Positions 1 to 4,644 of a stretch of 7,439 nt of DNA are shown here, piece after piece. Position numbers and translations under genes: made by a program. Origin of the DNA: an uncultured Kineosporia sp. (GTDB lineage Bacteria; Actinomycetota; Actinomycetes; Actinomycetales; Kineosporiaceae); contig CALMAR010000357.1 in assembly GCA_937859855.1 (NCBI GenBank), positions 1 through 7,439 on the forward strand, written 5' to 3'. Each line of letters starts with the position of its first letter. Position 1 is the stretch's first letter. The notes beneath the pieces are model-generated. The model saw nothing but the letters and a program-made list of their open reading frames with translations, made no database searches and was not told where the DNA came from.

Positions 1-359
1 GCTATCGACACCAGGAGCCCAGGCCGGTCCACTCCGATCTTGCTGACGCAACGGGGAGGCCGTACCTCAGGAAAGAACTCCTGAAAGACCTCGGACAGGC
101 CATCGGCGTCTTCGGGGCGAAGAAGTAGCGTGTGAACCATGACGGCGTCACTCAACTCAGCGCCAGCAGCCCGCAGGATGGTCTGGCAGTTGCGCAACGA
201 TTGCCGGGCCTGGTCTTCAACCGTGGGACCAGCAAAAGTTCCGGTCACCACGTCGATCCCGGGGGTGCCGGCCACGTAGACCGTGTTACCGGCCTTCACC
301 GCCTGGCTGTACATGGGAGACTGCGGCGCCTGCGGCGTGGAGATGATTTCTTTGGGCAC
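1..359 (-). CDS. RidA/YjgF/YER057c/UK114 family protein, 3' end cut by window edge
   Basis: Rid-family proteins are small trimeric cytosolic enzymes; the archetype RidA hydrolyses reactive enamine/imine intermediates such as those released by PLP enzymes. Reading from GTG at 359-357, 119 full codons are visible. The protein starts MPKEIISTPQAPQS, with the Rid core YVAGTPGID (residues 28-36), the helix QARQSLRNCQTIL (50-62), the segment GAELSDAVMV (66-75) and PEVRPPRCV (97-105). R103 aligns with the catalytic Arg of RidA (E. coli PARSCV). Family members are about 125-130 residues, so only a few C-terminal residues are missing. The start is fixed by an AAGGAG ribosome site (plus 368-373) placed 8 nt upstream. 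The residue just at the edge would be Ala, where archetypal RidA has Glu in IEIEAIA, so this may be one of the non-archetypal Rid subgroups (Rid1-7) rather than true RidA. It is divergent from the reductase gene. Family assignment is firm; exact substrate is unknown. Confidence 0.9.
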   Translation of the reverse strand, partial: MPKEIISTPQAPQSPMYSQAVKAGNTVYVAGTPGIDVVTGTFAGPTVEDQARQSLRNCQTILRAAGAELSDAVMVHTLLLRPEDADGLSEVFQEFFPEVRPPRCVSKIGVDRPGLLVSI

Positions 360-435
360 TGACTGGACTCCTTGTCTGTCCTCACGCCCCACCCCGCGTG
401 GAGCCACCTCGATGATTGTGGGCCGTGCGCCCGGG

Positions 436-453
436 TCAGTTCGCGAAGACTGA
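436..453. promoter_or_regulatory. Small dyad in divergent ridA-like/reductase intergenic region
   Basis: The arms TCAGT (436-440) and ACTGA (449-453) flank an 8-nt centre, and the 8-bp palindrome TTCGCGAA (440-447) overlaps them. The element lies 24 bp upstream of the reductase GTG and about 77 bp upstream of the Rid-family start, so it is placed where a dimeric repressor could act on one or both divergent genes. No convincing -35/-10 pair is seen in the 117-bp gap. Short palindromes occur by chance in GC-rich DNA, so this is a tentative site. Confidence 0.25.
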
Positions 454-476
454 GAGATTCTGAGGAAGCAAGCACC

Positions 477-1040
477 GTGGCAAAGTTGATCTACACGGCG
501 ATCGGGTCGCTGGACGGGTACATCGAGGACGCCGGTGGCCGCTTCGACTGGGCCGCGCCGGATGAGGAGATGCACGCGTTCGTCAACGACATCGAGCGCG
601 CGATCGGCACGTATCTCTACGGGCGGCGCCTTTACGAGACGATGCTCTACTGGGAGACAGCCAGCGCCGTTCCCGGCCGCCCGCAGGTCGAGCGCGACTA
701 CACCAGGATCTGGCAGGCCGTCGACAAGATCGTGTTCTCCCGGACCCTGCATAGTGTGCGCAGCGCCCGGACCCGGCTGGAGCAGGACTTCATCCCCGAG
801 CAGGTGCGGACCCTGAAGGAGTCGTCTGAGCGCGACCTCAGCGTGGGTGGTGCCCAACTGGGGGCCGAAGCGCTTCGGGCCGGCCTGGTCGACGAGGTGC
901 AGCTGTTCCTGCAGCCACTGACGGCCGGCGGCGGCAAGCCGGCCCTGCCAGGTGGGCTGCGCCTGCGACTGATCGAGCAGCGGCACTTCGGCAGCGGCGC
1001 CCTGTACGTGCGCTACGCCACCAGCAGTGAAAGGCGCTGA
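477..1040 (+). CDS. Dihydrofolate reductase-like (RibD C-terminal domain) family protein
   Basis: The 187-residue protein has the stand-alone DHFR-like/RibD-C fold, which binds NADPH and reduces a small-molecule substrate; such single-domain actinobacterial proteins are annotated as 'dihydrofolate reductase family protein' and their substrates are mostly unknown. Visible landmarks are the first strand and loop KLIYTAIGSLDGYIED (residues 3-18), the nucleotide-contact segment YLYGRRLYE (about 44-52), KIVFSRTL (84-91) and the C-terminal core SVGGAQLGAEALRAGLVDE, with the Gly-Gly pair expected for cofactor binding. GTG at 477 is chosen because GAGGAAG (462-468) sits 8 nt upstream and the protein then begins exactly at the first family strand. 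An in-frame ATG at 372 would add 35 unrelated residues and overlaps the ribosome site of the divergent gene, so it is rejected. It is not part of a riboflavin cluster here, and it lacks the deaminase half of RibD. Confidence 0.88.
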   Translation: MAKLIYTAIGSLDGYIEDAGGRFDWAAPDEEMHAFVNDIERAIGTYLYGRRLYETMLYWETASAVPGRPQVERDYTRIWQAVDKIVFSRTLHSVRSARTRLEQDFIPEQVRTLKESSERDLSVGGAQLGAEALRAGLVDEVQLFLQPLTAGGGKPALPGGLRLRLIEQRHFGSGALYVRYATSSERR

Positions 1041-1065
1041 ACCAGCCCCGGATCCGGTGAAGGGA

Positions 1066-1092
1066 ATGGCAGCCGGGGGCTGCCAGTCTTGA
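1066..1092 (+). other. Possible 8-codon leader mini-ORF overlapping the hairpin
   Basis: ATG at 1066 opens a reading frame MAAGGCQS that stops at TGA 1090-1092, four bases before the antiporter GTG and in the same frame. A purine-rich GAAGGGA (1059-1065) directly abuts the ATG, which is closer than a normal Shine-Dalgarno spacing. The coding part contains the whole hairpin, so ribosomes on it would melt the stem. No regulatory amino-acid run is visible. This may be coincidence. Confidence 0.15.
1067..1085. other. Perfect hairpin between reductase and antiporter (terminator-like or leader element)
   Basis: TGGCAGCC (1067-1074), loop GGG, GGCTGCCA (1078-1085) form a perfect 8-bp GC-rich stem. 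It begins 26 nt after the reductase stop and ends 10 nt before the antiporter GTG. There is no U-run behind it, only GTCTT, so as an intrinsic terminator it is of the U-less type common in actinobacteria. Because the space just upstream of the GTG, where a ribosome site should be, is taken up by the stem, it could also influence antiporter translation. Confidence 0.5.
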
Positions 1093-1095
1093 GCT

Positions 1096-2766
1096 GTGAC
1101 CGAACTGCTCCTCGTCATCGTGAGCGCTTTCGTCGTGATCGCCGGTGCAGCGGTGGCTGGTCCGCGACTGGGGATCGCCTCACCGCTCGTGCTGGTCGTG
1201 ATCGGCGTCGCCGCGAGCTTCCTGCCGATGTTCGGATCGGCGCAGATCGAGCCGCAGTGGATCCTCGACGGCGTTCTTCCGCCGCTGCTCTACTCCTCGG
1301 CCGTCTCGATGCCGGCGATGAACTTCCGGCGTGAGTTCGGGGCGATCAGCGGCCTGTCCGTGCTGCTGGTCGTGAGCACCGCGCTGGCGCTGGGCTGGTT
1401 CCTCATGCTGGTGATCCCGGGGATCGGGTTCGCCTGGGGCGTCGCCCTGGGCGCCATCGTGAGCCCGACCGACGCCGTGGCGACGTCGATCATCCGGCTG
1501 ATGCCGGTGTCGAAGCGCGTGGTGGCGATCCTCGACGGCGAGAGCCTGCTCAACGACGCGACCGCGCTGGTGCTGCTGCGCACCGCGACACTCGCGACAG
1601 CGGCGACGTTCTCGTTCTGGCGTACGGCCGGAACGTTCGGGTATTCGGTCCTTGTCGCGCTCGTCATCGGTGTGGCCGCCGGATGGCTGAACCTCGTGGT
1701 TCGCGCCAGAGTGACCGATCCGGCGGTCAACACGCTCATCTCGTTCACGGTGCCATTCATCGCCTCCGTGCCCGCGCAGCTGCTGAACGCATCTGGGCTG
1801 GTCGCGGCGGTGGTGGCTGGCCTGATCACGGGAATTCGCGCCCCTCGGGATCTCTCGCCTCAGAACCGGCTGTCGGACTCACAGAACTGGCGCACGGTGG
1901 AGCTGGCCCTTGAAGGTGTCGTGTTCCTGACCATGGGCGTGCAGATCAAGTCGATCGTGACCAACGTCCAGCACGATCACGCCCGAGTGGCGGCGGCTGT
2001 GCTCATCGCGGCCGGCGCGCTGGTCCTGACGATCCTCGTCCGCGCGGCCTACGTTGCCCCGTTGCTCGGCGTCCTCGCCGCCCGGGCGCGGGGCAACGCC
2101 AAGCTGCAGGGGCGCATTCAGGACCTGCAGGAGCGGATGAGCACTCCGGAAGGCAAGCAGGAGACGCTGGAGGAGTTCAAGGCGAGGGGGCGGCGGGGCA
2201 CGTCGGAGCGGGATCTCGACCGCTTCGCCGTCCGGCTCACCCGCGGACTGGCGACTATCGAGTACTTCCTGCGCGAGCCGCTGGGGTGGCGCGAGGGCAC
2301 GGTGGTCGTCTGGGCGGGCATGCGCGGTGCCATCACCGTGGCCGCGGCCCAGACGCTGCCCAACGACACCCCGCAGCGATCGGTGCTGGTGCTCATCGCG
2401 TTCGCCGTCGCGACGATGTCGCTGCTGGTTCAGGGAGGCACCATCGGCCCGTTGCTGCGGCTGATCATGCCTGAGACCGATCAGGCGGCTGCGGACGAGC
2501 GGACCAAGGGCGAGGTGACCAGGCTCTTCGAGCTGCTCAGGACGAGCGCCCAGACGGTGCCGGAGCCGCCGCAGCCGCAGGACCAGACGCCAGGCGGCTT
2601 CGAGGCGAGCAAGAAGTACCGGCTCGCGGTTCTCGCGGCGCAGCGGTCGGCGTTGCTCGACGCACGCGACAACGGCTCCTTCGATGCCGACGTGCTGGCC
2701 AACGCGCTGGCAACCCTGGACGCGACCCAGTTCGACATCGAGCTGCGCGGCCGGCTGGGCGCCTGA
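1096..2766 (+). CDS. Na+/H+ antiporter, CPA1 family
   Basis: A 556-residue integral membrane protein that would exchange cytosolic Na+ (or K+) for protons and so help with pH and salt homeostasis. The first ~330 residues are a succession of hydrophobic segments. Family motifs are FLPP-type VLPPLLYSSAV (60-70), SPTDAVA (123-129, with the ion-binding Asp126) and GESLLNDATAL (148-158, with the Asn153-Asp154 pair), then WAGMRGAITVA (406-416) with the conserved Arg410. A charged, non-membrane stretch lies at about 329-400, before the last two membrane segments. A soluble tail of about 95 residues (460-556) ends with a helical region resembling the C-terminal tails of bacterial CPA1 antiporters. 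GTG at 1096 is chosen because it starts right before the first membrane helix. It has no clear Shine-Dalgarno, since a hairpin occupies the upstream space, so leaderless or coupled translation is possible. Ion preference cannot be read from sequence. Confidence 0.92.
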   Translation: MTELLLVIVSAFVVIAGAAVAGPRLGIASPLVLVVIGVAASFLPMFGSAQIEPQWILDGVLPPLLYSSAVSMPAMNFRREFGAISGLSVLLVVSTALALGWFLMLVIPGIGFAWGVALGAIVSPTDAVATSIIRLMPVSKRVVAILDGESLLNDATALVLLRTATLATAATFSFWRTAGTFGYSVLVALVIGVAAGWLNLVVRARVTDPAVNTLISFTVPFIASVPAQLLNASGLVAAVVAGLITGIRAPRDLSPQNRLSDSQNWRTVELALEGVVFLTMGVQIKSIVTNVQHDHARVAAAVLIAAGALVLTILVRAAYVAPLLGVLAARARGNAKLQGRIQDLQERMSTPEGKQETLEEFKARGRRGTSERDLDRFAVRLTRGLATIEYFLREPLGWREGTVVVWAGMRGAITVAAAQTLPNDTPQRSVLVLIAFAVATMSLLVQGGTIGPLLRLIMPETDQAAADERTKGEVTRLFELLRTSAQTVPEPPQPQDQTPGGFEASKKYRLAVLAAQRSALLDARDNGSFDADVLANALATLDATQFDIELRGRLGA

Positions 2767-2806
2767 CGTGGCGGCCGACCCTCAGGAACCTCTTCGGGCC
2801 GCCACG
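2767..2806. terminator. Bidirectional terminator stem between convergent genes
   Basis: CGTGGCGGCC (2767-2776) and GGCCGCCACG (2797-2806) are perfect 10-bp complements with a 20-nt loop. The stem begins on the base after the antiporter stop codon and lies 22 bp from the stop of the convergent small acidic gene. It can fold in both transcripts. It lacks a T-run on either side, as is usual for actinobacterial terminators. Confidence 0.7.
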
Positions 2807-2828
2807 GCATGGCCGGGGTGGACGCTGC

Positions 2829-2969
2829 CTAGTCGTCGTCTTCGGGCGTGTCCTCTTCGGGTTCGAAGGTCGAAGGTGCACCGGTCCCGACACCCACACC
2901 CTCATCCGAGTCCGGGATGGTCGACTCTTCGCCGTCGCGATCAGGAACGCTGGTCGTTGACTCGCTCAT
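2829..2969 (-). CDS. Small, highly acidic hypothetical protein (46 aa)
   Basis: ATG at 2969-2967 to TAG at 2831-2829 encodes 46 residues beginning MSESTTSVPDRDGEE and ending PEEDTPEDDD. Fifteen residues are Asp or Glu and there is one basic residue (Arg11), so the protein is strongly anionic and probably disordered. A central glycine stretch GVGVGTG (24-30) is followed by APSTFEPEEDTPEDDD (31-46). No membrane segment, signal peptide or cysteine is seen. Support for it being a real gene is a GAAGG ribosome site (plus 2977-2981) 7 nt upstream of the ATG, a plausible promoter further up, and a terminator stem just beyond its stop. I do not recognise a functional family. The composition resembles small acidic conserved proteins of actinomycetes, but that is an impression and not a homology result. 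Confidence 0.7.
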   Translation of the reverse strand: MSESTTSVPDRDGEESTIPDSDEGVGVGTGAPSTFEPEEDTPEDDD

Positions 2970-3036
2970 GATGCCGCCTTCAATCTCGGATGCGGACTCT
3001 CAGCCCCGCTCGACCTGCATCGATCGAGTGAGGCTC

Positions 3037-3066
3037 AACGTATAGGCCGCACTTCCAGGGCGTCGA
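3037..3066 (-). promoter_or_regulatory. Candidate promoter for the small acidic protein gene
   Basis: On the minus strand TCGACG (plus 3061-3066) and TACGTT (plus 3037-3042) are separated by 18 bp, matching a loose housekeeping -35 (TTGACN) and actinobacterial -10 (TANNNT). Transcription would begin about 60 nt upstream of the ATG at 2969. Both boxes deviate from consensus, so this is a prediction. Confidence 0.3.
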
Positions 3067-3077
3067 TCTGAAAGATC
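3065..3077. promoter_or_regulatory. Perfect 13-bp inverted repeat overlapping the candidate -35
   Basis: GATCT (3065-3069), spacer GAA, AGATC (3073-3077) form a perfect dyad. It overlaps the -35 box of the candidate minus-strand promoter by two bases and lies about 87 bp upstream of the plus-strand hydrolase start. A dimeric DNA-binding protein could act on both divergent genes here, but no regulator is encoded nearby. Confidence 0.28.
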
Positions 3078-3097
3078 CGCGGGGGCCACGGATTCCA

Positions 3098-3114
3098 GCC
3101 GGCGATGAGCCGGC
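3098..3114. other. GC-rich hairpin upstream of the exported hydrolase
   Basis: GCCGGC (3098-3103), loop GATGA, GCCGGC (3109-3114) form a 6-bp stem, with CCAG (3095-3098) and CTGG (3119-3122) able to extend it past a bulge. It lies about 50 bp before the hydrolase GTG. TTTT at 3132-3135 is too distant for a classic terminator. It may be a 5' UTR structure or chance. Confidence 0.25.
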
Positions 3115-3163
3115 CCTGCTGGGACGACTCGTTTTCCTGATCGGGCAAGCGCATGCTTCACAG

Positions 3164-4444
3164 GTGAGAAGCCGTCGCTGGTTCGCCATACTCGCGACCG
3201 GAATGATGTGGGCCACCTGTGCCACCTGTGCCGCGTGTACCGATCACTCCTCGTCCAGTGTGGTCCTGACTGCACTGCCTCGCGTCTCGCTGGCGAATAC
3301 GCCGGTATCGATCACCCTGCGCGGTGCGAGAGCCAGCCAGCTGGTGACCGTGAACGCGACGGCGCTCAGCGCAGCCACGGCCAGCACACCGGCCACGCGG
3401 TTCTCTTCATCGGCCACCTTCCAGGCCGACGGTACGGGTCACCTGGATCTCGCTCGCACCGCGCCTCGCAGCGGCGACTACCAGGGTGTGGACGCGATGG
3501 GACTGTTGCAAGCGCTGCATCCGCCCACTGGCGATTCGTTCCGCGACGTGCTGCCCCCCGGCGGGCAGCCGGTCACCCTGACGGCCACTGTGGCCGGCCA
3601 GACGCGGGCCAGCGTCACCCTCCTACGCCAGCTGGCCGGGCCCGGGGTTACCTCGAGATCGCTCTCGATGCCGCAAGCCGGCTTCATCGGCCAGATGTTC
3701 TCCCCCCCAAGCGACGGTCACGCGCATCCGGCGTTGCTGATCTTCGGCGGCTCCGAGGGCGACAACGTGATGATGGAGGTGGCCTCCCAGCTGGCCTCGG
3801 CCGGCTATCCAGCTCTCGCGATCGCCTACTTCAAGGACTCCGGCCTACCCCCCGAGCTGACCGGCATACCGCTGGAGTACTTCGCCACCGCACTGCGCTG
3901 GCTGAGCCATCAGCCCGGGGTGGACCCGGCCCGTATCGTCGTGGACGGCGCCTCCCGTGGTTCCGAGGCTGCCCTGCTGCTGGGCATCCACTATCCGGAT
4001 CTGGTCTCCGGAGTCGTGGCGCTCACCCCGGCCAACGTGGTGGGCTGCGGGTACCCCGACTGCGGCAAGCCTGCCTGGACCCTGAACGGGCGACCGCTGG
4101 CCTACCAGAGATCCTTCGGGCCGGCCGCGACACCAGCGGCGGCAGCCATCACCGTGGAAGACATCCACGGGCCCCTTCTCCTGGACTGTGGTGGCGACGA
4201 CAATGTCTGGCCATCCTGCCCGATGGCCGACGCGATCATCGCTCGCCGCCAGGCGCACCGGATCAGATACCAGGACCGGTTGCTGGCTTTCCCGCAGGCC
4301 GGGCACGGCGTCAACTACTTGATGCCCTATCAGGCCTACCGGACGCTGGAGACCGAAGGCCGGGACGCGCTGTCGAACCAGCAGGCAGTCGCCAGCGTCT
4401 GGCCGCAGCTCCTGGACTTCCTGCGGCGGCTGCCCGCCAATTGA
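3164..4444 (+). CDS. Exported acyl-CoA thioesterase/BAAT-family alpha/beta hydrolase
   Basis: A 426-residue protein with both domains of the acyl-CoA thioester hydrolase/bile acid-CoA:amino acid N-acyltransferase family. Residues about 35-160 are the beta-sandwich N-terminal domain (SSATFQADGTGHLDL at 82-96, SGDYQGVDAMGLL at 103-115). Residues 165-426 are the alpha/beta hydrolase domain. The triad is visible: nucleophile Ser264 in GASRGS, acid Asp345 or Asp346 in GGDDNVWPS, and His381 in PQAGHGVNY. Ser rather than Cys as nucleophile points to thioesterase/hydrolase activity rather than amino-acid transfer. The N-terminus is a signal peptide (RSRR, then a hydrophobic stretch) ending in ATCATCAAC; Cys25 in CAAC could be lipidated, but position -3 is Cys rather than Leu/Val/Ile, so the lipobox is degenerate. 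GTG at 3164 is needed for the basic n-region; no good ribosome site precedes it. Because it is exported, the natural substrate may be an ester or other thioester, not cytosolic acyl-CoA. Confidence 0.85.
   Translation: MRSRRWFAILATGMMWATCATCAACTDHSSSSVVLTALPRVSLANTPVSITLRGARASQLVTVNATALSAATASTPATRFSSSATFQADGTGHLDLARTAPRSGDYQGVDAMGLLQALHPPTGDSFRDVLPPGGQPVTLTATVAGQTRASVTLLRQLAGPGVTSRSLSMPQAGFIGQMFSPPSDGHAHPALLIFGGSEGDNVMMEVASQLASAGYPALAIAYFKDSGLPPELTGIPLEYFATALRWLSHQPGVDPARIVVDGASRGSEAALLLGIHYPDLVSGVVALTPANVVGCGYPDCGKPAWTLNGRPLAYQRSFGPAATPAAAAITVEDIHGPLLLDCGGDDNVWPSCPMADAIIARRQAHRIRYQDRLLAFPQAGHGVNYLMPYQAYRTLETEGRDALSNQQAVASVWPQLLDFLRRLPAN
3212..3238 (+). repeat. 9-bp tandem repeat inside the signal peptide
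   Basis: GCCACCTGT occurs twice in tandem (3212-3220 and 3221-3229), followed by a degenerate third copy GCCGCGTGT (3230-3238). In the hydrolase frame the units encode Ala-Thr-Cys, Ala-Thr-Cys, Ala-Ala-Cys (residues 17-25), supplying the three cysteines at the signal-peptide cleavage region. Confidence 0.85.
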
Positions 4445-4477
4445 GACGCGCTGTCATGTCGACAAGCCCGTCAATTG
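4438..4477. terminator. Weak inverted repeat at the hydrolase stop codon
   Basis: CAATTGA (4438-4444, containing the TGA stop) is complementary to TCAATTG (4471-4477), with 26 nt between. The interior contains the 8-bp palindrome TGTCGACA (4457-4464). The outer stem is AT-rich and there is no T-run, so a terminator role is doubtful. Confidence 0.25.
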
Positions 4478-4505
4478 CGCACCAATGGCGCACCAATGGC
4501 GCACC
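4477..4505 (+). repeat. 11-bp tandem direct repeat upstream of the kinase
   Basis: GCGCACCAATG is present at 4477-4487 and 4488-4498, followed by a partial third copy GCGCACC (4499-4505). The 11-bp period is close to one helical turn, so each copy presents the same DNA face. It lies about 140-170 bp upstream of the kinase start, in the non-coding gap 4445-4644. Confidence 0.8.
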
Positions 4506-4533
4506 GTCACCCGCCCGGTTGGCCCATTCGGGT

Positions 4534-4590
4534 TCGGGTTCCCGGAAAGGCGCAGAGAGTGCACGGTTCGTCCGATCGGGTTCCCAGAAA
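4534..4590 (+). promoter_or_regulatory. Pair of 15-bp direct repeats 42 bp apart upstream of the kinase
   Basis: TCGGGTTCCCGGAAA (4534-4548) recurs as TCGGGTTCCCAGAAA (4576-4590), with one mismatch. The spacing of 42 bp equals four helical turns. The first copy is preceded by an extra TTCGGG (4527-4532). The downstream copy ends 54 bp before the kinase ATG. The arrangement fits two binding sites for one regulator, such as the unidentified response regulator of this kinase, but no protein is known to bind it. Confidence 0.45.
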
Positions 4591-4644
4591 CGGTCAACGG
4601 CCAGGATGGGATGGCGGCGGCATCGGAATGAGGGACGGACTGGC

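Noticed and set aside
132..362. Plus-strand frame of 76 codons at the left edge.
   Set aside because: The minus strand over the same bases is a clear Rid-family protein with a strong ribosome site.
372..476. ATG at 372 as start of the DHFR-like gene.
   Set aside because: It overlaps the ribosome site of the divergent Rid-family gene and adds 35 non-family residues; the GTG at 477 has a good ribosome site and matches the family N-terminus.
1290..1829. A 179-codon antisense frame inside the antiporter gene.
   Set aside because: It is opposite the conserved membrane motifs of the antiporter, and its Ser/Thr/Arg-rich product shows no family resemblance.
2980..3275. Minus-strand frames between the acidic gene and the hydrolase.
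   Set aside because: They have low-information Arg/Ser/Pro-rich products, overlap the hydrolase start, and show no ribosome sites or homology-like motifs. The gap 2970-3163 is better seen as a divergent control region.
3208..4644. One continuous open frame from 3208 through 6993, suggesting a 1261-residue fusion protein.
   Set aside because: Only the part from 4645 has protein-like content, namely kinase domains with a ribosome site and membrane helix at its start. The upstream part is Arg/Ala/Gly-rich, lacks domains and lies out of frame over the well-supported hydrolase. Long stop-free shadows are normal at this GC.
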